Origin: Phycisphaeraceae bacterium
Lineage (GTDB): Bacteria; Planctomycetota; Phycisphaerae; Phycisphaerales; Phycisphaeraceae
Assembly (NCBI GenBank): GCA_002704825.1
Contig: PAIY01000245.1
Coordinates: 1 to 33,178 of the forward strand
Length of the DNA: 33,178 nt
Direction of reading: 5' to 3'
Shown: one piece after another, positions 17,029 through 24,278 of the stretch
Layout of the letters: every line of letters begins with the position of its first letter
How positions within the stretch are numbered: the first letter of the stretch is position 1
Program-made: the position numbers and the translations under genes
The notes under the pieces: model-generated
The model's input: only the letters and a program-made list of their open reading frames with translations
Database searches by the model: none
What the model was told of the DNA's origin: nothing

Positions 17029-17485
17029 ATTCGGAAAATGGCGTCTGTTGTCAGCGGGGTGGGACTGCAACAGACTCTATCGGTTGGGGGTATGTCTGAC
17101 GGACAGGACAATGTTGGCTGTCTGAGGCAAAATCAGCGAAGGTGCTTCCGTCAATCCGCATCTTGCCAGTCCGGAGATGGCCATACCCTTTCGGGCATCC
17201 GATCACCGATGCGTGGCTGGCGACTGCTCAGAGGGAGGTCCGTCCGTGAATCAACCCGTGGCTTGTGATGCTTGGATGTTCGTCAGCGCGAGTCCGTTCT
17301 GCCTTCGCTGAAAGCGGTGTTGTTCCAGAGCAGTTGAGTGAACCCTCCTTGGCTCGCCGGGCACAACTGGTGCGAGATGCATGTCACCCGGTCAGCTGTC
17401 TGGAACATTGCTTTCAAATGGCTTTGCCTGTCAAATCCCCTTTCGTCCCATCGCAACGCCGAAGCGTTAAGCAAACATGATGGGA
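16999..17485 (-). ncRNA. Candidate structured non-coding RNA downstream of mraZ
   Basis: About 480 bases without a believable reading frame but with many helices when read on the minus strand. TCCCATC/GATGGGA encloses AACGC-TTCG-GCGTT, a UUCG tetraloop hairpin (about 17484-17446). A nine-base arm TGTTCCAGA/TCTGGAACA (about 17320-17406) encloses CTCGC/GCGAG. CAGCG/CGCTG follows, then ATGCCC-GAAA-GGGTAT, a GNRA hairpin, and finally the terminator. UUCG and GAAA loops appear only in this orientation. I do not find the conserved motifs of RNase P RNA, tmRNA, or SRP RNA. The 5' end is unknown; it could be a separate RNA or a long mraZ 3' tail. Confidence 0.45.
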
Positions 17486-17572
17486 TCCTGATCGAATCCT
17501 AAATGAGTTGTCCGATGTGCCGGTGCAAGCTTGCGTCCGTAATCCGTGCCCTTGTCGTGACACTGAGGTCAA

Positions 17573-18136
17573 TCAGTGCCAGTTGGAAGACGGATCATCC
17601 TGTTGGGGATTCTCCTGACTTCCGGGGGCGGTGCTTCCGGGGGTGGGCTCGTTCCGCAGTGCTTCGCGTGGGTGCATCAGCAGGTGCGGGCTTTGCTCCA
17701 GTGTCTGGGTCAGGTTGGCCATCCAGGCGTCACGTGACCAGACTTCCAGGTGATCGTTCACGCCGATCACCGCCACATCACTATCGAGCTTGACCAACTG
17801 TTTGAGATGAAAATCTGACAAACGGATGCGTCCCTGCTTGTCCATCTCCGAGCGAGCCGTCAAGGGAAACATTGTCCTTTCAAAGGGCAACACTTCCGCC
17901 AGCGAACGTGGGCTCTGGTCGAGCATCTTTGCCAGTTCAGCAAAGCGTGCTTCGGGCCAGATCATTAATGCGTTGGTCTTGGGATCAGGTGTTACGTAGA
18001 CCACAACTGTGCCGTCAGTTTCGCCATCCGAAGCACGGCGATTCGCTTCAGCGGTGAGCTGTTTGCGAATCTCCGACGGGATGGCAAGACGGTTCTTGGC
18101 ATCAATTGTGTGCTCATAAAATCCTGTGAAGACCAC
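17573..18136 (-). CDS. mraZ: MraZ transcriptional regulator
   Basis: A DNA-binding double-AbrB-fold protein which in other bacteria represses the division/cell-wall cluster and itself. The first swapped-hairpin domain starts VFTGFYEHTIDAKNRLAIPSEIR, the second has SEMDKQGRIRLSDFHLKQL, both diagnostic. The GTG at 18136 matches the family's usual N-terminus (MFxGxYxH). An upstream ATG at 18193 overlaps TGGGG repeats that look like the MraZ operator, so it is less likely. The protein has a longer, Pro/Ser/Gln-rich C-terminal tail than usual. No rsmH or other division genes follow, so mraZ stands alone here, which fits PVC-group bacteria that have lost parts of that cluster. Confidence 0.93.
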   Translation of the reverse strand: MVFTGFYEHTIDAKNRLAIPSEIRKQLTAEANRRASDGETDGTVVVYVTPDPKTNALMIWPEARFAELAKMLDQSPRSLAEVLPFERTMFPLTARSEMDKQGRIRLSDFHLKQLVKLDSDVAVIGVNDHLEVWSRDAWMANLTQTLEQSPHLLMHPREALRNEPTPGSTAPGSQENPQQDDPSSNWH

Positions 18137-18177
18137 GCATCGTTCCCCACATGGGCTGACCAATGCATGGGATGATA

Positions 18178-18223
18178 CCCCACTTCGCCCCATTTCACAA
18201 CACTCAACAACACCCTCACCCCA
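18178..18223 (-). promoter_or_regulatory. TGGGG repeats, likely MraZ operator
   Basis: On the minus strand TGGGG occurs at 18192-18188 and 18182-18178, spaced exactly ten bases, with a third at 18223-18219. MraZ of other bacteria binds short TGGG-type repeats on a ten-base period ahead of its own gene (established). This supports autoregulation. Confidence 0.6.
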
Positions 18224-18584
18224 TTTTTCTTGAATTTTTTTTCCTGAAAAAACAAGGATTTAAGCGCTTTGGCATCCTCTTTGAATGTCTCTTGGCACAA
18301 CTTATAGTCAATCCGATTTTCAGTCTACACCAGATGTAGTGGTTTGGTGAAAATTTTTCGATTCACCATCGCCCGTATCCGATGAACGATGTTCTGGTTT
18401 TGAATCGGATCTTCACGGTGGATAACGGTTCAGACAAGGTTTGGATCTGTCTGGTGGCACCGTTTTACACAGCATACAACATCTTGTGGATAATTTGTTG
18501 AAAACCTGTGCAACGGGTCACCCCTGTGACATTTCATCGCATCAGCCCTAATTCCTGACAGCAATCTCATCACCGGCTGTTAAG
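18224..18584. other. AT-rich intergenic region with DnaA-box-like sites
   Basis: Divergent promoter region between mraZ and the amidase-like gene. It contains TGTGGATAA (18485-18493), a perfect DnaA-box sequence in reverse orientation, and GGTGGATAA (18418-18426) with one mismatch. A hairpin lies between them (AACGGT/ACCGTT with CAGACA/TGTCTG inside). No gene seen. Confidence 0.45.
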
Positions 18585-19361
18585 ATGGGAAGAATGCAGA
18601 TTCTCGCTTGCCAATACGACATTGCCTGGGAGGACAAGCCTGAGAACTTCAGGCGGATCGACCATTTGCTGCGCCATGTGGCGATTTGCCCGGGGTCGCT
18701 GATTGTCCTGCCGGAGATGTTTAGCACGGGGTTCAGCTTCAACCTCAAGGCCGTGGCCGAGGAGCCGGATCGTGCTGCAGAGAAGTATCTGGCGCAGCTG
18801 GCGTCGGACACCGAATCCTGTGTCATCGGCGGGGTGGTCACCCATGACTTATCCGGCAAAGGACTCAACCAGGCGCTGGCGATGGGACCCGACGGCAAAG
18901 CGCTGAGTCGGTTCACCAAACTCCACCCGTTTTCCCCGGTCGGCGAGCATCACCATTTTCACCGCGGTCACGGCCCGGAAGTCTTCTCCTGGCAAGGCTG
19001 GCGGATTGCAACCTTCGTCTGCTATGACCTGCGTTTCCCCGAAGCCTTCCGACTGGCAGCCAAACAGGATGTCCAGTTGATGATCTGCATTGCCAACTTC
19101 CCAGCCAAGCGCGATCACCATTGGCGGAGTCTGCTCGTCGCCCGTGCCATCGAAAATCAGTGTTACATGCTCGGCGTCAACCGCGTCGGCTCGGACCCCA
19201 ATGCCAGCTACTGTGGCTCGACCCTGCTCGTCGATCCGCTGGGGCACATCGTCAAAGACGCAGGCAAAGAGCCAGGCGTCATCAACATTGATCTGGATCA
19301 GGACAACCTCTGCGAATACCGCAAGGCCTTCCCGGTGTTGCGCGATCGCTGGATGATCTGA
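18585..19361 (+). CDS. Carbon-nitrogen hydrolase, omega-amidase-like
   Basis: A nitrilase-superfamily amidase of 258 residues, most like the YafV/Nit2 omega-amidases that hydrolyse 2-oxoglutaramate or 2-oxosuccinamate. The Glu-Lys-Cys triad is in place: Glu44 in VLPEMFSTGF, Lys111 in FTKLHPF, Cys145 in FVCYDLRFPE. The following NFPAKRDHHWRSLLVARAIENQ and VNRVGSDPNASYCG are typical of this branch. Two close ATGs (18585 and 18594) are possible; both follow purine-rich sequence. It stands alone, with no methionine-salvage genes next to it, so the substrate is inferred from family only. Confidence 0.9.
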   Translation: MGRMQILACQYDIAWEDKPENFRRIDHLLRHVAICPGSLIVLPEMFSTGFSFNLKAVAEEPDRAAEKYLAQLASDTESCVIGGVVTHDLSGKGLNQALAMGPDGKALSRFTKLHPFSPVGEHHHFHRGHGPEVFSWQGWRIATFVCYDLRFPEAFRLAAKQDVQLMICIANFPAKRDHHWRSLLVARAIENQCYMLGVNRVGSDPNASYCGSTLLVDPLGHIVKDAGKEPGVINIDLDQDNLCEYRKAFPVLRDRWMI

Positions 19362-19691
19362 TCGCAATCCCATATCACTGACAACGAACTCACCACGCAA
19401 GCCGCCAGATGAGACCTTGGTCGAATCTGACGGACGGTTAACGTGTGCAGATACCCGTCAGATTCATTCCCGTTGGTCATTCATCTGGCGGCTTGTGTGG
19501 TGCTGTTGAGCATGGGACAACCTTGAAAAAAGTTGCATCTCTGTCTTGAACCTCTGCGTTCTCTGCGCCTCTGCGGTAAAAATGCCTTTGAAAAACTTCG
19601 CATCGCCTGCTGGATAAAAAGCGTACAATGCATTGATCCATTGCTGCTGGGCATGCAATGGGGCGATCCGAAAAAGCAAAGGGAGTTGGCT
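19362..19691. other. Intergenic region carrying two repeat elements
   Basis: Contains the nested inverted repeat at 19393-19500 and a CTCTGCG-type repeat at about 19546-19580 related to the long palindrome at 24779-24873. No gene seen; the frame of the next gene runs open through part of it but without a good start before 19692. Confidence 0.6.
19393..19500. repeat. Nested inverted-repeat element (MITE-like)
   Basis: Outer arms CAAGCCGCCAGATGA (19398-19412) and TCATCTGGCGGCTTG (19481-19495) are perfect complements and extend to CCAC/GTGG. Inner arms GAATCTGACGG (19423-19433) and CCGTCAGATTC (19455-19465) are also perfect. About 108 bp, non-coding. A half copy lies at 1293-1335. Confidence 0.75.
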
Positions 19692-20480
19692 GTGGGACGT
19701 TTGATTGGGATGGTGTTGACCGGTTTTCTGCTTGCTTCAAGCCTCTGGGGTTGTGGCACGAATCATCAAATGCATCAGCTTTCCGATGCGCAGAAAGCAT
19801 TCGATCAACAGGATTACAAGAAGACCTATCGCATTGCCAAAGGCGTGGCATCGGCTCAGAACAAGGATGTCGCAACGCAGGGCCAATACCTGGCCGGTGT
19901 TTCGGCTCGGCGGCTGGGTCAGGACGTGGAAGCTCAGTCCTATCTGACCAAGGCTGCAAGCAGCACGGACCCTTCGCTGGCCGGTGATGCGTGGGCGGAG
20001 CTTGGGTTTTTGTACAACCGTCAGAACCGTTTTCGTGAAGCAGCCGATGCGTTTTCCAATGCCGGTCAACGGCTTAAAGGCCAGGACCGTGCCAACGCCT
20101 ATTTTCAGGCCGGGATCGCCCAGCAGAAACTCGGCTTCTGGCCCGCAGCGCGGAGCAGCCTGCTCTTGGCGCGGGGTTACAACCGTGATGCCTCCATCGG
20201 CAAGCAGATCGACAACTACCTTCAAACCGTGGGGTTCACGCTGCAGGTCGGAGCCTATCGATCACAGACCAATGCTCAAAATCGTGTGAAGCAGGTGGCC
20301 AACCGGACGCAATACCTGCGGGTGGGTCTGCCCCAGATCACGCGCACTCATTCATCACAGGGCGGCACGTATTACCGCGTGCATGTGGGTCGGTTTACGG
20401 ATTTTGCGTCCGCTGCTCATGCTCAGAAGCAGATGGGTTACACCGATGCGTTGATCGTGCCACTGTCGCGGAATCAGTGA
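19692..20480 (+). CDS. TPR and SPOR domain lipoprotein
   Basis: A probable lipoprotein of 262 residues. The start GTG at 19692 follows AGGGAG (19680-19685) by six bases and gives a short signal ending LLASSLWGC, a lipobox; longer in-frame starts translate the upstream repeat and are rejected. The middle contains TPR-like helices (SDAQKAFDQQDYKKTYRIAK, AWAELGFLYNRQNRFREAADAF). The C-terminal 75 residues form a SPOR domain (FTLQVGAYRSQTNAQNRVKQ, TYYRVHVGRFTDFASAAHA), which in other proteins binds denuded peptidoglycan at division sites. That would place it in the periplasm, attached to a membrane. The role in this lineage is uncertain. Confidence 0.87.
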   Translation: MGRLIGMVLTGFLLASSLWGCGTNHQMHQLSDAQKAFDQQDYKKTYRIAKGVASAQNKDVATQGQYLAGVSARRLGQDVEAQSYLTKAASSTDPSLAGDAWAELGFLYNRQNRFREAADAFSNAGQRLKGQDRANAYFQAGIAQQKLGFWPAARSSLLLARGYNRDASIGKQIDNYLQTVGFTLQVGAYRSQTNAQNRVKQVANRTQYLRVGLPQITRTHSSQGGTYYRVHVGRFTDFASAAHAQKQMGYTDALIVPLSRNQ

Positions 20481-20631
20481 GATTCATACACATTTTTTAC
20501 ATCACATCTGACATCTTCGATGTCACAGCATCACAGCAGTGATGCAGCTATTACTGTGTATTTCACGAACGACTTGAAAAATAGCTTCGACACTGCGTGT
20601 CGCTGATTCTGTGTTTGGTTGATACCGCGTT

Positions 20632-20647
20632 AAACCGCAGGCGGTTT
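20632..20647. repeat. AAACCGC..GCGGTTT palindrome
   Basis: A compact hairpin directly abutting the stop codon of the Nudix gene. Related copies are at 21259-21274 and 21329-21346. Plausibly part of the transcript end on the minus strand. Confidence 0.6.
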
Positions 20648-21193
20648 TTACTGTGCGGTGTCGGTGGACCAGTCGGTGGCGTCGGCAGGGGGTTGTTCGA
20701 TGCGCCATTGGGTTTGCTGGTTCTGACAGTTGATATGTGCCATGAAAAACTGGTGACGGTATCGCCAGAAAAGGGGCCAGATCACATGGCGGTCGGTGTC
20801 GGGGATGGCCAGGTTCATGAGGTTGTCCCGCGTATGCCACTCCAGGCGACCTTCGTCGAAGGTGCCTTCGAGCACGTCGGCGGGGACGGTCAGTTCGTAG
20901 AGGAACATCAGCCAGTGCATTTCATCACCGAAGCCGGTCTCCGAGACAATGCCGGTGAGGTGCAATTGCTCGGGCGTGACGGTGAGGCCGACCTCTTCGC
21001 TGATCTCACGGATGGCGGTGGCAGTGGGGGATTCACCCAGATCCTGTTCGAGTTTCCCGCCGATGGGCGAGTAGAGTTCGAAGTTGGGCTCCTTGCGACG
21101 GTGCAGCAGGAGGATATTGCCTTCTTCGTCGAAAAGGTAACAGAGACAGGCAATGCGGTAGGGCAAGGGCGTATGGGGGGTGGAACTGCTCAT
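20648..21193 (-). CDS. Nudix hydrolase
   Basis: A metal-dependent hydrolase of nucleoside diphosphates linked to another moiety, 181 residues, cytoplasmic. The Nudix box reads GGKLEQDLGESPTATAIREI followed by SEEVGL. It keeps all REXXEE residues but has a two-residue insertion between the glycine and the first glutamate, as some Nudix subfamilies do. The N-terminus has YRIACLCYLFDEEGNILLLHRR, an 8-oxo-dGTPase-like strand pattern. C-terminal to the box are aromatic and Gln-rich residues. The substrate cannot be predicted. Flanked on both sides by AAACCGC palindromes. Confidence 0.92.
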   Translation of the reverse strand: MSSSTPHTPLPYRIACLCYLFDEEGNILLLHRRKEPNFELYSPIGGKLEQDLGESPTATAIREISEEVGLTVTPEQLHLTGIVSETGFGDEMHWLMFLYELTVPADVLEGTFDEGRLEWHTRDNLMNLAIPDTDRHVIWPLFWRYRHQFFMAHINCQNQQTQWRIEQPPADATDWSTDTAQ

Positions 21194-21258
21194 AGGCGGA
21201 TGATAGCGAAGGGGTAAAGGGATTTCGAATTTGGCGTCGGGAGTAGGATGATTTTTAA

Positions 21259-21346
21259 AAACCGCTTGCGGTTTGGCGATCCTTGAATTGATCGGGTGTT
21301 TGCGGTTGTTCGAATTTCCGAGACGCGCTAAACCGCAAGCGGTTTA
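21259..21346. repeat. Two AAACCGC..GCGGTTT palindromes
   Basis: AAACCGCTTGCGGTTT at 21259-21274 and TAAACCGCAAGCGGTTTA at 21329-21346. Each is a perfect palindrome in the gap between the Nudix gene and the gene at 21432. Confidence 0.75.
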
Positions 21347-21369
21347 AAATCCGGCCGACATCCGAAATC

Positions 21370-21402
21370 AAAAAAACACCCGCGTTTTTCAACACAGGTG
21401 TT
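21370..21402 (-). terminator. Intrinsic terminator for the acidic/basic gene pair
   Basis: On the minus strand AACACC (21402-21397) pairs with GGTGTT (21380-21375), followed by a run of T. It lies about 30 bases past the stop of the 122-aa gene. Confidence 0.7.
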
Positions 21403-21431
21403 CCTTGATTGCATTGGCCCAATCTGGCTTA

Positions 21432-21800
21432 TTATGCGGCTTCGGTGGCATTGGGGAATGCCGGGGCGTCGGCTGGTTCGGACCAGTCTTCGCAGTTGTC
21501 CAAATCGACGATCATCGCACAAGTCTTGCGGTAGCCGAGTTTGCGGATCACTTCCAGGACTTCAGTCCAGGACGGATACGGCTTGTTGTTGGCTTTCTTG
21601 TAGGCATCAATCGCACAGACAAACAGGAACTGTTCGCGGGACATTTCGCCTTCTTCAGCGGACTTGATAAAGTCACTTCGGCGGCGGCCCGGACCTCGGC
21701 GGCGTTCCAAACCGGTGGTGTGCGTGCGGTTGTTGATCACGTTTTTACGGCGATCGGGCCCTTCGTAACGCTGTTCGGTTTGCTCTGTATTCTCAGACAT
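21432..21800 (-). CDS. Hypothetical protein with basic Arg-rich N-terminus, 122 aa
   Basis: No known family recognised. Residues about 11-45 are strongly basic and repetitive (YEGPDRRKN, LERRRGPGRRRSD), probably disordered and able to bind nucleic acid or an acidic partner. The C-terminal half looks globular and helical (EQFLFVCAIDAYKKANNKPY, SWTEVLEVIRKLGYRKT). A good AGGAG lies a few bases before the ATG at 21800. It follows the gene for a very acidic protein by 54 bp on the same strand and shares its terminator, so the two form an operon. Direct binding between the two is a natural guess, not shown. Confidence 0.78.
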   Translation of the reverse strand: MSENTEQTEQRYEGPDRRKNVINNRTHTTGLERRRGPGRRRSDFIKSAEEGEMSREQFLFVCAIDAYKKANNKPYPSWTEVLEVIRKLGYRKTCAMIVDLDNCEDWSEPADAPAFPNATEAA

Positions 21801-21854
21801 AGCCTGTTCTCCTGGCGGTTGGGCCAGCAGAATCAGGGTTCCTGCCAGCCGTGA

Positions 21855-22157
21855 TCAGTCGTCTTCATCGATGTCGAAATCATCATCTTCGTCATCGTCA
21901 TCGAAGTCATCGTCGTCGTCATCATCGTCGTCGAAGAAATCTTCGTCTTCCTCTTCATCATCATCGAAAAAGACGTCGTCATCGTCGACATCGTCATCGT
22001 CGTCATCGAGGAAGTCATCATCTTCATCGTCCAGTTCGTCGATGTCCTCAAACTCTTCTTCTTCTTCAAACGCCATTTGCCAGTCGGGCTTAACGGTTGT
22101 AACGGTTGTGTCTATCAAGCCGGCATTGACCATGTGCTTCCGGGTCCAGTCAGACAT
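21855..22157 (-). CDS. Small Asp-rich acidic protein, 100 aa
   Basis: The first 30 residues (MSDWTRKHMVNAGLIDTTVT and following) look ordered and helical. From about residue 32 on, nearly every residue is Asp or Glu, with spaced Phe, Leu, Ile or Val. A longer frame begins at 22187, but GGAG lies about nine bases before the ATG at 22157, which fits better. Such tails bind metal ions or basic proteins. The next gene in the operon encodes a strongly basic protein. The GAC/GAT run makes the DNA low-complexity (TCATCG repeats on the plus strand) and open in all frames. No function assigned. Confidence 0.8.
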   Translation of the reverse strand: MSDWTRKHMVNAGLIDTTVTTVKPDWQMAFEEEEEFEDIDELDDEDDDFLDDDDDDVDDDDVFFDDDEEEDEDFFDDDDDDDDDFDDDDEDDDFDIDEDD

Positions 22158-22333
22158 TGGGAAAATCTCCATCAAAACGTGATCCAAGTGCAGCTAACGG
22201 ATGTCAAATCATCAAACCTCTCCGAATTGGCGAGGTGAACTTGCGCCGTTACACTATCGAGCAATGAGCGTTTGTCAATGCTCAAAACTTCCATGTCGAA
22301 AAATGATTTCGGCTAAATGCCTGCGAGAACTTG

Positions 22334-22843
22334 ATGACGAAATCCCAAGCTGGCCAAACAAGTGAAAAAAAACTGCCGCCACAGCCTGCGATGGTGCCCA
22401 TTTACCTGGGGTTAACGTGGCTGTGCCCGGGCCTGGGACATGTGCTCATGGGGGATGTCAGACGTGGTCTGATTCTGGGGATCACCATCTGGGGCCTGTT
22501 TCTCTCGGGCCTGCTTATCGGCGGCGTGGGTGTCGTGGATTCCAAGCTCAACCGCGCCTGGTTCCTGGGACAGCTGTCCAACGGGCCTGCGGTGGTTCTG
22601 TCGGTCGTGCGTGCGAAAACCATGATGGCCAACCCCAACGCCAAGGTCGGTTCGGATGGTTATCTGGGGACGCCCGAGGTTCCCAATGACTACGAACCGA
22701 GTTTCGGCCGCCCCAACGAGATCGGCATTCTTTACACGGCTTTGGCGGGTCTGCTGAATTTGTTTATTTTTTATGATGTCTTTGACCGTGGCATCTACGG
22801 CTATCGTGAACCACAGGAATCCGCCGAGGAGGCCCGCGCATGA
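22334..22843 (+). CDS. Small membrane protein, DUF6677-like
   Basis: An integral membrane protein of 169 residues. The N-terminal segment has the PGLGHVLMGDVRRGLILGIT motif, common to small proteins with paired helices (TM2/DUF5683/DUF6677-like), followed by hydrophobic segments GLFLSGLLIGGVGVV and, near the C-terminus, IGILYTALAGLLNLFIFYDVF. A polar loop lies between. Its stop overlaps the start of the next gene (ATGA), so the two are translationally coupled and probably work together in the membrane. Function unknown. Confidence 0.8.
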   Translation: MTKSQAGQTSEKKLPPQPAMVPIYLGLTWLCPGLGHVLMGDVRRGLILGITIWGLFLSGLLIGGVGVVDSKLNRAWFLGQLSNGPAVVLSVVRAKTMMANPNAKVGSDGYLGTPEVPNDYEPSFGRPNEIGILYTALAGLLNLFIFYDVFDRGIYGYREPQESAEEARA

Positions 22844-23100
22844 TTAACCTCGGTGAACTGATGTCTGTGACCTTGGCCTGGCGTCCGTTTCTGGACCCCA
22901 TGCCGATCGACCGGTATTGGCTGCTGCTGATTTTCCCGCTGGTGTTGGCCATCGCGGTGGTCTACAAGGCGGTGAAAATTCCCCAACCCGGTTTGGCGGT
23001 CATGACCGTGCAAAGCCTCAAACTTGCCGGCCAGATCGTCGGCGTCCTGGCGGGGGCAGCAGCGGTGTTACTTTTCCTCACTGAAATCATTGGCTTGTGA
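22840..23100 (+). CDS. Small two-helix membrane protein, 86 aa
   Basis: Starts inside the stop of the preceding gene (four-base overlap). GAGGAG-like purines precede the ATG. There are two hydrophobic segments: YWLLLIFPLVLAIAVVYKAV and a second, GQIVGVLAGAAAVLLFL, near the C-terminus. No known domain. Likely a partner of the upstream membrane protein. Both genes end at a repeat region before trpD. Confidence 0.78.
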   Translation: MINLGELMSVTLAWRPFLDPMPIDRYWLLLIFPLVLAIAVVYKAVKIPQPGLAVMTVQSLKLAGQIVGVLAGAAAVLLFLTEIIGL

Positions 23101-23103
23101 ATA

Positions 23104-23210
23104 GGAGAGGGAGTAGGGAATAGGCAGTAGGGAGTAGGAGAAGACATAACCCAGTGTGATCATTGCATCGTGTCTTTTTCTATTCCCTGCTCCCTACTCC
23201 CTATTCCCTG
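23104..23210. repeat. GGGAGTAGGG inverted-repeat element
   Basis: An imperfect long inverted repeat. The left side (about 23104-23140) is built of GGGAGTAGGGAATAGG-like units and the right side (about 23180-23210) of the complementary CTATTCCCT/CTCCCTACT units. Non-coding. Similar elements are known between genes in cyanobacteria and other phyla. Confidence 0.7.
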
Positions 23211-23216
23211 AACAAC

Positions 23217-24245
23217 ATGAAAGAAATCCTCTCAGCACTACTCAACGAACTGACCTTAAGCCGCAAGCAGATGACGGAGGTCTTTGAGCAGATCATGACC
23301 GGCCAGGCCGAACCTGCAGCGGTGGGGGCGTTGCTTGCTCTGATCCAGCAGCGGGGCGCCAGTGTCGAGGAAATCACCGGCGCTGCCACCGTCATGCGCG
23401 ACAAGGTCACCAAGGTCACCGTCCCCGACGGACTCACCGCCATCGACACCTGTGGCACGGGGGGCGATCACGCAGGGACGTTTAACATCTCCACCGCCGC
23501 TGCCATCGTCGCAGCCGGTGCAGGTCGGGCGGACAACCTCGTCGTCGCCAAGCATGGTAATCGCTCAGTCACCAGCAAGTCCGGCTCATCCCAAGTCCTC
23601 GAAACGCTGGGCGTCAAGCTCATGGTCACCGGCGAGACACTCACCCAATGCCTCGACGAAGCGGGCCTGTGTTTTTGCTTTGCCCAGGCTCATCACCCTG
23701 CCATGAAACATGCTGCCCCGATCCGTGCAGCACTGGGTATCCCCACGATCTTCAACATCCTCGGGCCGTTGACCAACCCCGCAGGTGCAAGCTGTCAGGT
23801 CATGGGCGTGTTTTCCCATAATCTCACCGAACCCATCGCCCAGGTCTTGGCCAACCTGGGAACGAAAAATGCCATGGTCGTTCACGGCAAGGGTGTCGAC
23901 GAACTGGTCACCTGGGGCAAATCCCGCGTCAGCCAGGTCATTGATGGCGAAGTCCGAACCTACGATGTGAACCCGGCAGACCTGGGCATTGACCCCTGCC
24001 GCGTTGAAGATTTACAGGTCGATTCCCCCGTGGGTTCTGCTGCTGTGATCGAAGATATTCTCAAAGGCAAGTCCGGCCCCGCCCGCGACATCGTCTGCCT
24101 CAACGCCGGTGCTGCATTATGTGTCGGCGGTGTCGCCAAGGATTTAGCGACCGGATACGCATTAGCCCAACATGCCGTGGACAGCGGTGCCGCCAAGGGG
24201 GCACTGGATAAGTTGGTCGCTATCACCCAGGCGGATGCGAGCTGA
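23217..24245 (+). CDS. trpD: Anthranilate phosphoribosyltransferase
   Basis: Transfers phosphoribose from PRPP to anthranilate, the second step of tryptophan synthesis. It has 342 residues, normal length. The PRPP/metal motif TCGTGGDHAGTFNIST lies near residues 78-93, KHGNRSVTSKSGSSQVLE follows, then AQAHHPAMKHAAPIRAALGIPT and the HGKGVDEL segment. The ATG at 23217 gives the standard N-terminus (MKEILSALL); a longer frame reads through the upstream repeat. No other trp gene is nearby, so the pathway genes are scattered. The last 30 bases, including the stop, are nearly repeated at 24747-24776. Confidence 0.95.
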   Translation: MKEILSALLNELTLSRKQMTEVFEQIMTGQAEPAAVGALLALIQQRGASVEEITGAATVMRDKVTKVTVPDGLTAIDTCGTGGDHAGTFNISTAAAIVAAGAGRADNLVVAKHGNRSVTSKSGSSQVLETLGVKLMVTGETLTQCLDEAGLCFCFAQAHHPAMKHAAPIRAALGIPTIFNILGPLTNPAGASCQVMGVFSHNLTEPIAQVLANLGTKNAMVVHGKGVDELVTWGKSRVSQVIDGEVRTYDVNPADLGIDPCRVEDLQVDSPVGSAAVIEDILKGKSGPARDIVCLNAGAALCVGGVAKDLATGYALAQHAVDSGAAKGALDKLVAITQADAS

Positions 24246-24251
24246 AACTGA
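24222..24251 (+). repeat. Left copy of 30-bp direct repeat (trpD end)
   Basis: ATCAC-CAGGCGGATGC-AGCTGAAA-TGA, with one variable base at each hyphen, matches 24747-24776 at 27 of 30 positions by hand count. It encodes ITQADAS-stop at the end of both genes. Confidence 0.8.
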
Positions 24252-24278
24252 GCGACTCATCGACAGGGGGATTAAAAG

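Noticed and set aside
16978..17480. Small frames of 60-96 codons in the mraZ downstream region
   Set aside because: Composition is not protein-like and they cover strong RNA-like stems; treated as non-coding.
16999..17485. RNase P RNA, tmRNA or SRP RNA
   Set aside because: I searched both strands by eye for the GAGGAAAGTCC and ACAGAA cores, for the tmRNA ends and tag, and for the SRP GGAAGGAAGCA core; none is present.
18224..18584. Chromosomal replication origin
   Set aside because: Only two DnaA-like boxes, no dnaA, dnaN or gyrase genes near; too weak to annotate as an origin.
21851..22182. Ser-, His- or Arg-rich frames opposite the acidic protein gene
   Set aside because: They result from the GAC/GAT repeat being open in all frames; only the minus-strand frame has a proper start, ribosome-binding site and ordered N-terminus.
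23101..23216. CRISPR array or tandem repeat before trpD
   Set aside because: The GGGAGTAGGG units are an inverted repeat with irregular spacing, without unique spacers. No CRISPR array was seen anywhere in the window.
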